A stretch of 64,000 nucleotides of DNA, from contig NZ_CP144125.1 in NCBI RefSeq assembly GCF_036429475.1, positions 62,001-126,000 on the forward strand, given 5' to 3'. The stretch is from Halalkalicoccus sp. CGA53. GTDB lineage: Archaea; Halobacteriota; Halobacteria; Halobacteriales; Halalkalicoccaceae. Below the pieces are notes generated by a model. That model made no database searches. It was not told where the DNA came from and worked only from the letters and a program-made list of their open reading frames with translations. A program made the position numbers and the translations under genes. Every line of letters begins with the position of its first letter. The stretch's first letter is position 1. Shown here one piece after another: positions 45,439 through 55,076 of the stretch.

Positions 45439-46392
45439 ATGATCCTCGACGTGGGTATCCCCCTCGCGATACTGGTCGGCACAGTGATCGGGCTCTGGAT
45501 CGGCGCCCGCCTCTTCGTCGATAATGCCGTCGACCTCGCCCGCCGGTTCGAGATCTCGGAGCTGATCGTCGGGTTGACGATCGTCGCGGTCGGGACCTCG
45601 CTGCCCGAACTCGTCGTCACCGTCGACGCCGTTCTCGCCGGCGCGGACGACGTCGCGGTTGGCAATGTGGTTGGATCGAACCTCTACAACCTCGCGTTCG
45701 TTCTCGGGGTGGTCGTACTGTCCGGGAGCGTCGCTATACCGAGGTCGCTCGCCCGGCGAGACGGCGTCGTTCTGTTCGTCGCGACAGCCCTCGGTGCCCT
45801 CGTCCTTCTGGACCTCCACCTCGCTCGGTTCGAGGGGGCGCTGTTACTGCTCGCGCTGGTAGCGTATCTGACCGTGCTCGCGCGAGCGGACTCGGAGTCT
45901 GGAACCGGCGAACTGGGGACGGAGGATCCGGGAACCGCGAGCGACCGGGGTCGACTCCGCCCCCTCGTCCTGCTCGGTCTCGGGTTGGCGCTCGTCATCG
46001 CGAGCGGTCATCTGCTGGTCGAGGTGGCGGTCGACCTCGCGCGAACCGTCGGCGTCTCCGAGTGGGCGATCGGATCGACGGTCGTCGCCGCGGGCACCTC
46101 GACTCCCGAATTTGCAGTCTCGGTCGTCGCGCTCTGGGGCGGTCGTCCCGGAGTTTCCGTCGGGAACCTGCTCGGGAGCAACGTCTTCAACGTACTAGGT
46201 GTCCTCGGTTTCGCCGGCGTCGTCGGGCCCGTATCGGTCGACCCGAGTGCCCTCGCCGACCTCGGTTGGCTCCTCGTCGTCACTGGATTCGTCACCGTCT
46301 CGCTCTGGACCGGCCACCGACTCTCGCGCACTGAAGGAGGGCTGCTCGTCGCCTCGGAACTGCTCCGCTGGGCGCTCGATCTCTTGCGGTGA
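45439..46392 (+). CDS. calcium/sodium antiporter (CaCA family)
   Basis: 317 aa integral membrane protein of about ten helices in two inverted halves. The alpha-repeats are VGTSLPELVVT with GNVVGSNLYN in the first half and AGTSTPEFAVS with GNLLGSNVFN in the second, which bind the cation and mark YrbG-type exchangers. It starts 9 bp after pgk and may share its transcript. The ion exchanged (Ca2+ or another cation for Na+ or H+) is not shown. Confidence 0.9.
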   Translation: MILDVGIPLAILVGTVIGLWIGARLFVDNAVDLARRFEISELIVGLTIVAVGTSLPELVVTVDAVLAGADDVAVGNVVGSNLYNLAFVLGVVVLSGSVAIPRSLARRDGVVLFVATALGALVLLDLHLARFEGALLLLALVAYLTVLARADSESGTGELGTEDPGTASDRGRLRPLVLLGLGLALVIASGHLLVEVAVDLARTVGVSEWAIGSTVVAAGTSTPEFAVSVVALWGGRPGVSVGNLLGSNVFNVLGVLGFAGVVGPVSVDPSALADLGWLLVVTGFVTVSLWTGHRLSRTEGGLLVASELLRWALDLLR

Positions 46393-46496
46393 TCCCGGCC
46401 GGCGACCGACGAGCCCTCGCGGAGCCGAGCCAGTCGGTCGGTCGGATCTCTCCGACCAGCAACAACGTTTATGCCGTCCCGACGGGTCCTCCCCGT

Positions 46497-47270
46497 ATGA
46501 CACGGAGCGGGAAGGAGACGGAACCGAGCGAGCAACCCGAATCGGCGACCGCGGGCTCCGGCGGCTGGCTTCGAGAGATCGTCGAGGCTCCAGCCGATCC
46601 CGGTGCGGCCGTCTACGAGGTCAGCGTCCGTGGTCCGCACGCCGCGACGCTCGATGTCGAGGGCGTCCTCGCCGAGGTAGCGAAACCGGTCGAACTCCTC
46701 GGTACCGCCGTCAGCGAGCGCGGCGACGAACTCACGGCGGTGCTCGCCACCGGCGTCGACCCGGTCACGATCGGCGAACTGTTCGGCTCGGCCGGCGTCG
46801 TCGAGTCGCTCGACGTCGAGGACGTGACCGCGGCCGTGGCCGGAGAGTCGGAGGTCAGCCAGGAGAAAGCCGACGAACCCACACCGTCGCGTTCCCCGTC
46901 GCTCCCGGACCTGAACGCGGCGATCGCTGCCGAGGAGACCGACGACCCCGACCGGATCGACTACGACTACCGCGAGACCTCACCGCCCGACCCCGATCCG
47001 ACGAGTCTCGACGAACTCCTCGACGCGATGGCCGATCCGGAGCCCGATCCCGGCGTCGAGTACCTCCTCTCGGAGCTCCGTGCGGACCACGACACGCTCG
47101 TACGGCGCGTCGAGGCGACCGAACGGCTCTCCCGGCTGACCGTGGAGGCGACACTCGACGCGCTGGCCGAACGCGACGACCGGGTCGAGGCGCTGGCCGA
47201 GCGCGTCGACGCGCTCGAAGCCCGTCTCGGGAGTGCGGACGACCCGACACCGCCCGAAGCCGACCGGTAG
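46497..47270 (+). CDS. acidic coiled-coil protein of unknown function
   Basis: 257 aa soluble acidic protein. The N-terminal ~110 residues form alternating beta/alpha elements (AAVYEVSVRGPHAATLDVEG). A Pro/Asp-rich linker (PPDPDPTSLDELLDAMADPEPDP) follows, and residues ~185-245 look like a coiled coil (VEATERLSRLTVEATLDALAERDDRVEALAERVDALEARLG). I do not recognise a family. TATA-like gtttatg is about 27 bp before the ATG. Confidence 0.65.
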   Translation: MTRSGKETEPSEQPESATAGSGGWLREIVEAPADPGAAVYEVSVRGPHAATLDVEGVLAEVAKPVELLGTAVSERGDELTAVLATGVDPVTIGELFGSAGVVESLDVEDVTAAVAGESEVSQEKADEPTPSRSPSLPDLNAAIAAEETDDPDRIDYDYRETSPPDPDPTSLDELLDAMADPEPDPGVEYLLSELRADHDTLVRRVEATERLSRLTVEATLDALAERDDRVEALAERVDALEARLGSADDPTPPEADR

Positions 47271-47306
47271 GACAAGGACTTTTCCCCCGCTCGCCCTCTC
47301 CCGGGT

Positions 47307-48245
47307 ATGAGTCTCAGATCGGCGGCCGAGACCGCCGTCGGCCAGTGTATGGACCTCTCGCCGAACGAGCGCTGCGTGATCGTCACCGACGATCGGAGGA
47401 AAGAGATCGGCGAGGCGCTCTACGAGGTTGCAAGCGAGGTCACCGACGAGTCCGTGATCGTCCGGTACCCGCCGGGGCCACAGCACGGCGCCGAACCGCC
47501 GGAACCGGTGACCGCCGCGATGGCCGAGGCGGACGTCGTGCTCTGTCCGACCTCGAAGAGCCTGAGCCACACTCGCGCTCGGACCCGCGCGAACGACGCC
47601 GGCGCCCGCGTCGCCACCCTCCCGGGGATCACCGAGGAGGTCTTTCTTTCGGGCCTGGACGCCGACTACGAGCGGATCGCCGCCGAGTGCGAGCGGATCG
47701 TCGAACGGGTCTCCACCGCTTCGGAGGTCCGCGTCACCTCGCCCCAGGGGACCGACATCACGTTCGGGATCGGCGAGCGCGAGTGGCTCTCCGATACCGG
47801 CATCGTCCACGAACCCGGCCAGATGTCGAACTTGCCCGCTGGAGAGGTGTTCGTCAGCCCCGAGACCGCATCGGGAACCTACGTCGTCGACGGGACGATG
47901 CGCCCGCACGGCCTGCTCGAACCGGGCCAGGAGATCACGATCGAGGTCGAAGACGGGTTCGCCACCCACATCTCGGACCCGGCGGTGCGTGCGGGCTTCG
48001 AGGAGGCGGCAGAGTCCGTGGGGAGAGACGCGTACAACCTCGCGGAACTCGGCATCGGGACGAACGTCGCCGTGACGGATCTCGTCGGGAGCGTACTGCT
48101 CGACGAGAAGGCGGGGGGAACCGTCCACATCGCGCTCGGCGACGACGCCGGGATCGGCGGCGACACGGAGGCGCCGATCCACCAGGACGGCGTGTTGCGC
48201 GAGCCGACGGTGTATGCGGACGGGGAGGTCGTAGACCTCCCATAA
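47307..48245 (+). CDS. M29-like metalloaminopeptidase
   Basis: 312 aa, related to the M29 aminopeptidase T/AmpS family. The putative metal ligands are Glu in PAGEVFVS, Glu in YNLAELGIGTN, His in GTVHIALGDDAGIG and His/Asp in APIHQDGV, in the same order as the family's dimetal site. It lacks the large N-terminal helical part of longer M29 enzymes, so the length (312) is short. ATG at 47307, 36 bp after the coiled-coil gene. Would trim N-terminal residues from peptides. Confidence 0.75.
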   Translation: MSLRSAAETAVGQCMDLSPNERCVIVTDDRRKEIGEALYEVASEVTDESVIVRYPPGPQHGAEPPEPVTAAMAEADVVLCPTSKSLSHTRARTRANDAGARVATLPGITEEVFLSGLDADYERIAAECERIVERVSTASEVRVTSPQGTDITFGIGEREWLSDTGIVHEPGQMSNLPAGEVFVSPETASGTYVVDGTMRPHGLLEPGQEITIEVEDGFATHISDPAVRAGFEEAAESVGRDAYNLAELGIGTNVAVTDLVGSVLLDEKAGGTVHIALGDDAGIGGDTEAPIHQDGVLREPTVYADGEVVDLP

Positions 48246-48439
48246 GTCGAGCGGTGAAACCGCGAGACGGCGCGGAAGTGTTCCACTTCCTCACGTGGAG
48301 TGAGCGGCGCGGGGCGGCGTGACAGCTCGCGCCCTACCACGGCGTGTTTGTAGGAGAATGACAACGATTATGCGAGCGGGGAAAGTCATAGTGCACAATC
48401 GATGGCTCTCCAGTTCGTCCCCGTCGATCGGGTGGTCTC

Positions 48440-50350
48440 GTGAGGCGCGTGCACGCCCTCGCCGCGGTCTGTCTCCTGGTCGTAGTGGTAGCCGGCGTCG
48501 GGATGGTCGTGGCCGCGGACCCGGTGGTCTTCGCGCCGACGAACTCCGGTGGCCCGGGCGAGACGGTCGAGATGGATCTGCAGGTGCTGAACGACGGCGA
48601 GGCGATCATGACGGGGACGTCGATCACGCTCGATCCGGGCGACGCGCCCGTGAGCGTCGAGACCGGCGAGACGGCGATCGGGACGATACCGGAGGGCGAG
48701 ATCGTTCCCACGACGGCCCTCCTCACCGTGGACGACGACGCCGACCCCGGGGAGTACACGATGGAAGTGATCGTCGAGTACACCGACGACGGGGACGGAG
48801 AGACGCTCGTCCAGGAGATCGCGTTCACCGTCGAGGACGAGGACGCCCCCGAACCGGACGCGGCGGTGTTCGCCCCTGCGTCGTCGGGTGCCCCCGGCGA
48901 ATCGGTCGAAGCAGAGGTCCAGCTACTCAACACCGGAACCGCCCCGCTCGAATCCACCTCTATCTCGCTCGACGAGGGCGGCGCACCCCTCTCCGTCCGG
49001 ACCGGGGCGACCGGGCTCGGGACCGTCGAACCCAGCGTTGTGAGCCCCGCGACGTTCCAGGTAGACGTGGACCGGGACGCCGCGCCGGGGACTTACACCC
49101 TCGAAGCGACGATCGAGTACGTCGACGACGGCGAGACGGAGACGATCACTCGAGATGTCGAGTTCACCGTGGACGAGCGGGCCCGGTTCGCTGTCACCGG
49201 CTCCTCGACCGACACCGTGGTGGGCGAGTCCGGGACGATGACGATCGACGTCGAGAACGTCGGCTCCGAGACGGCGAACGCCGCGCGGATCACTGCCACC
49301 TCGACCAGCGGGCAGTTCACGATCGAGGGCGACGCGGAGGCGACGCGGAGCGCCGGCGACCTCGAACCGGGTGAGGCGGTCGCGTTACAGTACGACGTAG
49401 AAGTCGCGCCGGACGGCAGCGCCCAGCCCTACGACGTCCGCGTGAGCACCGAGTACGAGGACGACGCGGGGGTCACCCGGGAGGGTAACCCTCTCTCGAC
49501 GGGCGTCGCACCGGCGGGCGCCCAGTCGTTCGCGATCGACGGGATCGAGAGCACGCTCCGGGTCGGCGACGAGGGCACGGTCACGGGGAGGCTCACGAAC
49601 GAGGGACCGAACGCCGTCGAGGACGTCGTGATCACCGCGACCTCCGAGACGGGCACGCTCGGGCTCGAGGAGGCGGAGTACGCCGTCGACTCGCTCGGGC
49701 CGGGCGAGTCGGTCGACTTCTCGTTCGACGTGAGCGTCGGGGGCTCCGAACACGCCGGGACTCGCTTCGCCGAGTTCGGCGTCGAGTACAGAACCGCGGG
49801 CGGCGACCGCTACCGCTACGACGAGGCGAGCGCCATCGTCGCGGTCGCGCCCGACGACGAGGAGTTCTCGGTGGAGGCGGTGAACAACACCGTCGAGGCC
49901 GGCGGCTCGACCACGTTCGAGGTGAACGTCACGAACGAACGCGAGTACACGGTGGGTGACGTGAACGCGCGGGTCTTCGCCGACAGCCCGCTCTCGGAGT
50001 CCGACGACGAGGCGTACGTCTCGGAGATCGCGCCGGGCGAGACCGCGACGCTCCGCTTCACGATCGACGCCGAGGGTGGCGCGATGGCCAAGGAGTACCC
50101 CGTCTCGATCGACTTCCAGTACGCCAACGACCGCGGCGAGAGACGGCTCTCTGACACGTATCAGCTCCCGGTGAGCGTCACGGAGCCGAGCGACGACGAC
50201 GGCTTCCCGTTCGTGATACTCGCGGCGCTGCTCGTCGCGCTCCTCGGGCTCGCGCTGCTCGGCCGCCAGTACTGGCCCGAACTCTCGGAGATGATGCGCG
50301 AGGAGGAGCCCCCGGGCGAGCCGCGAACCGACCCGGAGCCCGATCGGTGA
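48440..50350 (+). CDS. exported tandem beta-repeat protein (COG1361/CARDB-like), membrane anchored
   Basis: 636 aa from GTG 48440. The signal segment is ALAAVCLLVVVVAGVGMV. Five or so Ig-like repeats of about 110 residues follow, each ending in a Y-x-V-x-V-x-V-EY pattern (GEYTMEVIVEYTDDG; GTYTLEATIEYVDDG). One TM helix (FPFVILAALLVALLGLALLG) and an acidic cytosolic tail close the chain. There is no PGF motif, so it is not an archaeosortase substrate. It overlaps the RND exporter gene by GTGA; similar pairs are often partner subunits. Confidence 0.8.
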   Translation: MRRVHALAAVCLLVVVVAGVGMVVAADPVVFAPTNSGGPGETVEMDLQVLNDGEAIMTGTSITLDPGDAPVSVETGETAIGTIPEGEIVPTTALLTVDDDADPGEYTMEVIVEYTDDGDGETLVQEIAFTVEDEDAPEPDAAVFAPASSGAPGESVEAEVQLLNTGTAPLESTSISLDEGGAPLSVRTGATGLGTVEPSVVSPATFQVDVDRDAAPGTYTLEATIEYVDDGETETITRDVEFTVDERARFAVTGSSTDTVVGESGTMTIDVENVGSETANAARITATSTSGQFTIEGDAEATRSAGDLEPGEAVALQYDVEVAPDGSAQPYDVRVSTEYEDDAGVTREGNPLSTGVAPAGAQSFAIDGIESTLRVGDEGTVTGRLTNEGPNAVEDVVITATSETGTLGLEEAEYAVDSLGPGESVDFSFDVSVGGSEHAGTRFAEFGVEYRTAGGDRYRYDEASAIVAVAPDDEEFSVEAVNNTVEAGGSTTFEVNVTNEREYTVGDVNARVFADSPLSESDDEAYVSEIAPGETATLRFTIDAEGGAMAKEYPVSIDFQYANDRGERRLSDTYQLPVSVTEPSDDDGFPFVILAALLVALLGLALLGRQYWPELSEMMREEEPPGEPRTDPEPDR

Positions 50351-52794
50351 GGTCGCCCGAGCCGATCCGCCGGGTCAACGACCTGATCGACGGCCGGCCC
50401 GGGACGGTCGTGGTCGCGTTCCTCCTCGTCACCGTCGTCGCGTTCGGCGGGGTCGGTCTCGTCACTCAGGACGCGGGAGCGGACCAGTTCACGGAGGACA
50501 TCGAGGCCGCCGAGGCCCAGGAGCGGATGGAGGAGGACTTCCAGTCGAGCCCGTTCGCCGAGGGCGGCGGCCAGCTCGTCGTCTACTTCAACGAGGAGAA
50601 CGCGCTCTCCCGCGAGGCGCTCCTGAGACAGCTGGAGACGCTCGACCGGCTGGAGGGTCACGACGCGCTCCGGATCGACACCGCGACCGGACCGGCGATA
50701 CAGGTCGCACTCGCCCTCGATCCCGAGGCGGGAGGGTTCGACGAGCGCTACGAGGCGATCGAGGGAGCGACCGGGCCCGAGCTGCGAGAAGTGATCCGCG
50801 AGGCGGGTGTGGAGGGCTCCGTCGGCACCGACTTCAACCCGACGGCGGGCTCGTCTCGGACGGCGGTGACGACCGCCTCGATCGACCTCCCGCCGCAGGC
50901 GGACTCGAGCGACGCCGCGACGTTCGAGTACCGCGCCGTCGAGGTGATCGAGGACGTCGAGGGCAACGCCGTCAACGAGAACGTCTACGTCTTCGGCCAG
51001 GGTATCCTCGAGACCGAGATCCTCGCGTTGCTCACCGACACCGCGATCCTCGTCTTCCCCGCCTCGATCCTCCTGATCCTCCTCTTTCTCGCCGTCGCCT
51101 ATCGCGATCCGGTGGATCTCGTCCTCGGCCTCTCGGCGCTGGTGATGACGATGGTCTGGACGTTCGGTTTCATGGGCGTTACGGGCATCACCTTCTCCGA
51201 CTTCATCGTCCCGATCATTCCGCTCTTGCTCGCGGTCGGTATCGACTTCGGCATCCACGTCATCAACCGGTATCGAGAGGAGCGTCTCTCGGGCAGCGGG
51301 ATCGGTCCCGCGATGAGGATCACGACGGATCAGCTGATGGTCGCCTTCTTCATCGTCGCGCTCACGACCGTCTTCTCCTTTCTCGCGAACCTGACGAGCG
51401 AACTCGGCGCGCTCCGGGACTTCGGGATCGTCGCGAGCGCGGGGATGGTCTTCACGTTCCTCATCTTCGGGATCTTCCTCCCGGCGGCGAAGGTGAAAGC
51501 CGACCGTCTCCGCGACGGGACCCGCTTCCCCGAGTTCGGCACGACCCCGCTCGGCCGCGAGGGCTCGCGGTTGAGCCGCGTGCTCTCCGTCGGGGTGGTG
51601 ATCGGTCGGGTCGCACCCGCCGTCGTCCTGGTCGTCGCGCTCGTCGGCGCCGGTGCGGTAGGGATCTACGGCACCGGCGTCGACACGGAGTTCTCCGAGG
51701 AGGCCTTCTTCCCGGACGAGGATCGCGTCGAGGCCTACCAGGCGCTCCCGGGACCGCTCGCGCCGACCGACTACACGTTCGTCGAGACGCTGCGGATCCT
51801 CACTGAAGAGTTAGAGGAGGGGTTCGTCCCGGACGTGGTCGTCTACGCGGAGGGGCGGATGGACGAGAGCTACACGCTCGCCGAACTCGACCGGATGAAA
51901 GAGCGTCCGCCCGAGGCCATCGCGACCGAGGACGGGCGCGCCGAGGCGGAGAGTCTCGTCACCGTGATCGACGCCGCTGCCGAGGAGGACGAGGCGTTCG
52001 CGGAGGTCGTGCGAGAGAACGACGGGAGCGGCGACGGCATCCCGGACAGGAACCTGGAGGAGGTCTACGACGCGCTCGCGGAGACCGACCGTGGGGGAGA
52101 GGCCGAGAACTACCTCGCGGAGGACCGCCGGTCGACGCGGGTGATCTTCACGCTCGAACCCGACGCCGGGGAGACCGAGGTGACCCAGGGCGCCCAGCGG
52201 ATCGCCGACCGGAGCCACCTCGACGCCGCGCCGACCGGCGACGCCGTGGTGAACAGCGCCGTCTCGGACCTCGTCTTCGACTCGGCCATCGAGAGCCTCG
52301 CTATCGCGTTCGTCCTCACCGCCCTCCTGCTCGTCGCGAGCTACGCCGTCCTGGAGGGTCGACCCGTGTTCGGCCTCCTGAACCTCGTTCCGGTCCTGGT
52401 CGCGGTCGCGTTGCTCGCGGGGACGATGCGGTATCTCGGCATTCCCCTCACCGCGTTCAACGCGCCGATCTTCACCGTCGCGATCGGTCTCGGGGTCGAC
52501 TACACCGTCCACTTCATGCACCGCTTTACCGACGAGTTCAACGAGAGCGCCGATCTCCAGGAGGCGCTCGCGACGACCGTCTGGGGGACCGGCGGCGCAC
52601 TCACCGGGTCTATGCTCACGACGGTGCTCGGGATCGGCGTCCTCTACCTCGCGGTGATCCCGTTCATCGGGGAGTTCGGCGTCGTTATCGCCCTCGGGGT
52701 GCTCTACGCCTACCTGGGCTCCATCCTCGTCCTCCCAGCGGCGATCGGCGCGTGGTACGCGCTGAGCCAGCGCCTCGGCCTCCCGTTCGTCTGA
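50347..52794 (+). CDS. RND superfamily exporter (HAE3/MMPL-type)
   Basis: 815 aa membrane transporter with two repeats, each a large extracellular loop after the first helix and a bundle of five to six helices. The helix-4 acidic residues typical of the family are seen in VGIDFGIHVINRY (near 300) and in VGVDYTVHF-like ALGLGVDYTVHFMHR of the second half. It uses ion gradients to export hydrophobic substrates. Translation is coupled to the repeat protein upstream, which may be its periplasm-side adaptor. Substrate unknown. Confidence 0.88.
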   Translation: MRSPEPIRRVNDLIDGRPGTVVVAFLLVTVVAFGGVGLVTQDAGADQFTEDIEAAEAQERMEEDFQSSPFAEGGGQLVVYFNEENALSREALLRQLETLDRLEGHDALRIDTATGPAIQVALALDPEAGGFDERYEAIEGATGPELREVIREAGVEGSVGTDFNPTAGSSRTAVTTASIDLPPQADSSDAATFEYRAVEVIEDVEGNAVNENVYVFGQGILETEILALLTDTAILVFPASILLILLFLAVAYRDPVDLVLGLSALVMTMVWTFGFMGVTGITFSDFIVPIIPLLLAVGIDFGIHVINRYREERLSGSGIGPAMRITTDQLMVAFFIVALTTVFSFLANLTSELGALRDFGIVASAGMVFTFLIFGIFLPAAKVKADRLRDGTRFPEFGTTPLGREGSRLSRVLSVGVVIGRVAPAVVLVVALVGAGAVGIYGTGVDTEFSEEAFFPDEDRVEAYQALPGPLAPTDYTFVETLRILTEELEEGFVPDVVVYAEGRMDESYTLAELDRMKERPPEAIATEDGRAEAESLVTVIDAAAEEDEAFAEVVRENDGSGDGIPDRNLEEVYDALAETDRGGEAENYLAEDRRSTRVIFTLEPDAGETEVTQGAQRIADRSHLDAAPTGDAVVNSAVSDLVFDSAIESLAIAFVLTALLLVASYAVLEGRPVFGLLNLVPVLVAVALLAGTMRYLGIPLTAFNAPIFTVAIGLGVDYTVHFMHRFTDEFNESADLQEALATTVWGTGGALTGSMLTTVLGIGVLYLAVIPFIGEFGVVIALGVLYAYLGSILVLPAAIGAWYALSQRLGLPFV

Positions 52795-52847
52795 TCCTCT
52801 CGCCCGCGATCAGCGGGCTTTTGCCCACCGCAGACGTGGCTCAGCCG

Positions 52848-53582
52848 ATGCAGGTCGCCATCCTCACCGTCGGTGACGAGGTGCTCGCGGGGGACATCGC
52901 GAACACGAACGCACAGTGGCTCGCGAGCCGGATCACCGGGGGCGGGTCGCGGGTCGCCCGCATCCTCACCGTTCCGGACGACCGGGCGCTCATCGCGGAC
53001 ACCGTCAGCGAGTGGTCGGCGGCGTTCGACGCGGTGATCCTCACGGGGGGCCTCGGCGGGACCCACGACGACGTCACGGCCGACGCGCTCGCCGACGCCT
53101 TCGGCCGCGAGCTCGAGGTCTCCCCGGCGGTGCGCAGGGACGTGATCGAGACCGCGGCGGCCTACCGCGAGGCGAACCCCGAACGAGTCGAGGCTTACGA
53201 CCTGGAGATCGACGTCGACGCCTGGGCGGCGCTCCCGGCGGGCTGTCGCCCGCTCATCAACCCCGAGGGTCTCTGTCCCGGCTGCGTGCTGGAAAACGTC
53301 TACGCCTTCCCCGGGGTGCCGGGGGAGATGCGGGCGCTCTACGACCTGGTCGCGGTCGAGTTCGCGGGCGAGGCGGTGACACGCACCCTCTACACCCCGC
53401 AGCCAGAAGGGTCGATGGTCGAGGCGGTGAGCGAGGTGAGAGAGCGCTTCGACGTGACCGTCGGGAGCTACCCGAGCACCGAGACCGAGAACCGGGTGAA
53501 GCTGACCGGGGAGAACGAGGAGACCGTCGAGGAGGCCGCCCGGTGGCTCTCGAATCGGATCGAGGTCGTCCGGCGGGAGTAG
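52848..53582 (+). CDS. CinA/MoaB-like molybdopterin-binding domain protein
   Basis: 244 aa. The N-terminal MogA/MoaB fold has ILTVGDEVLAGDIANTNAQWLA and ILTGGLGGTHDDVTADA. The C-terminal part contains LYTPQPEGSMVEAVSEVRERF. In bacterial CinA the same domain is linked to competence and NAD metabolism, and as a single domain in archaea its role is unclear. ATG at 52848. It is co-oriented with the exporter, with 53 bp between. Confidence 0.85.
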   Translation: MQVAILTVGDEVLAGDIANTNAQWLASRITGGGSRVARILTVPDDRALIADTVSEWSAAFDAVILTGGLGGTHDDVTADALADAFGRELEVSPAVRRDVIETAAAYREANPERVEAYDLEIDVDAWAALPAGCRPLINPEGLCPGCVLENVYAFPGVPGEMRALYDLVAVEFAGEAVTRTLYTPQPEGSMVEAVSEVRERFDVTVGSYPSTETENRVKLTGENEETVEEAARWLSNRIEVVRRE

Positions 53583-53653
53583 CCGACGAACCCACGACGG
53601 GCGAGCGACCGGCACGCGGACCACTTTTACCGTTCGACGGACCTAGGAGGGAT

Positions 53654-54313
53654 ATGACCAACGAGATCGAGACGGGCGAGCGCGTCGCCGTCGCCTGTCC
53701 CTCCTGTTCGCCCGCCGTGGAGACGGTCCACGAGGTGCTCAGGCCGGGCGGCCAGGCGACCGTACGCTGCAGCGACTGTGACCACGTCCACAAGACGCGG
53801 ATCGAACCCGAGCGCGAGGTCCCCCTGGAGGTGATCGTCTCGCAGGACGGCGACTCCCGGCGCGAGTCCGTCGAGACGCCCGCCGACGAGACGGTCGCGG
53901 TCGGCGACGAGTTCGTCCTCGAGACCGAGGAGGCGATCCACCTCGTGCGGGTGACGAGCGTCGAACTCGAGGGGGACAGGCGGGTCGAGGCCGCCCCGGC
54001 CGAGGAGGTCCGGGCGGTCTGGACGCGCGCGGTCGACAACGTCTCGGTGAACGTCACGGTCCACCCGAACGACGGACGGCGGGACAAGAGCAGGAGCGTG
54101 ACGACGTACGTCCCGGGCGACCACGAGTTCACCGTCGGCGAGACCGAGGAGGCCGAGGACGAGGAGTTCCGGATCGTCGGCATCCACCTCCGGGACGACG
54201 TCTCGGGGTATCACCACACGAAACTCGACCACACGGGCGACTCGGTTCCCGCGAAGGACGTCAAACGGCTCTACGGCGAGGACGTCTCCTCCTCGGCGTG
54301 GTCTGCCTGGTAG
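53654..54313 (+). CDS. HVO_0476-type zinc-finger protein
   Basis: 219 aa. A Zn ribbon near the start has ACPSCSP and VRCSDCDH (two C-x2-C pairs), and the rest is a conserved domain ending VPAKDVKRLYGEDVS. The name refers to the Haloferax volcanii family; there it is reported near gap and pgk, as here (gap and pgk lie within 10 kb). Function unknown. An aggaggg-like ribosome site is directly before the ATG. Confidence 0.8.
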   Translation: MTNEIETGERVAVACPSCSPAVETVHEVLRPGGQATVRCSDCDHVHKTRIEPEREVPLEVIVSQDGDSRRESVETPADETVAVGDEFVLETEEAIHLVRVTSVELEGDRRVEAAPAEEVRAVWTRAVDNVSVNVTVHPNDGRRDKSRSVTTYVPGDHEFTVGETEEAEDEEFRIVGIHLRDDVSGYHHTKLDHTGDSVPAKDVKRLYGEDVSSSAWSAW

Positions 54314-54317
54314 GAAA

Positions 54318-54953
54318 ATGAGCACCGATGACCGGTCCGCGGAGCGCGATCGGATGGTCGACGGTCTCCGGTCGCGGGGGCTGATCGAGCGCGAGTCGAC
54401 CGACCGTGCACTCCGGACGGTCCCCCGTCACGCGTTCGTCCCCGTGTCGAGGGAGGGGGAGGCGTACGCGGACCGGCCGCTCCCGATCGGCGACGGCCAG
54501 ACGGTGAGCGCCCCGCACATGGTCGCGAAGATGCTCGACCTCCTCGATCTCGACAGGGGCGAACGGGTCCTCGAGGTCGGCACCGGCTGCGGGTACCACG
54601 CTGCGGTCACCGCCGAGGTCGTCGGCCCCGAGAACCTCTCCTCGGTGGAGTACAGCGCCGACCTCGCCGAGGGCGCCCACGGAACCCTCGCCGACATCGG
54701 CTACGGAGACGTCTCGATCCGCGTCGGCGACGGTCGCGAGGGCTGGCCCGAACACGCCCCCTTCGACGCGATCTACCTGACCTGTGCGGCGCCGACGCTG
54801 CCCGACGCGCTGGTCGACCAGTTGAGGGGAGAGGGGCCGATCGTCGCCCCGATCGGGACGCGTTCGCAGACGCTCTACCGGTTCTGGCGGCGCGAGGACG
54901 GCTCGCTCGATCGGGAGAACCACGGCGGGGTGCGCTTCGTCCGGATGCGATAG
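54318..54953 (+). CDS. pimT1: protein-L-isoaspartate O-methyltransferase
   Basis: 211 aa SAM-dependent repair enzyme for isoaspartyl residues in aged proteins. The catalytic Ser region is QTVSAPHMVAKML, the SAM motif I is VLEVGTGCGYHAAV, and the post-I acidic strand is LSSVEYSADLAEGA. Length and motif order are normal for Pcm. It starts 4 bp after the zinc-finger stop, so the genes are probably co-transcribed. Confidence 0.93.
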   Translation: MSTDDRSAERDRMVDGLRSRGLIERESTDRALRTVPRHAFVPVSREGEAYADRPLPIGDGQTVSAPHMVAKMLDLLDLDRGERVLEVGTGCGYHAAVTAEVVGPENLSSVEYSADLAEGAHGTLADIGYGDVSIRVGDGREGWPEHAPFDAIYLTCAAPTLPDALVDQLRGEGPIVAPIGTRSQTLYRFWRREDGSLDRENHGGVRFVRMR

Positions 54954-55076
54954 CGTACGACGGGGCCCGTCCGGTCTCGTACACGGAGGGGCTCGGCGAG
55001 CCGTGACCCGGAGTCCGACCGTGAGCCGTTCGGGTCGGTGTGCCCGTTTTATCACCCGACCGCACCATCTGTGCGC

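Noticed and set aside
46199-48322. 707-codon plus-strand open frame over the exchanger, coiled-coil and aminopeptidase genes
   Set aside because: Frame-shifted shadow with Arg/Gly-rich product; the real genes in other frames have clear motifs and start signals.
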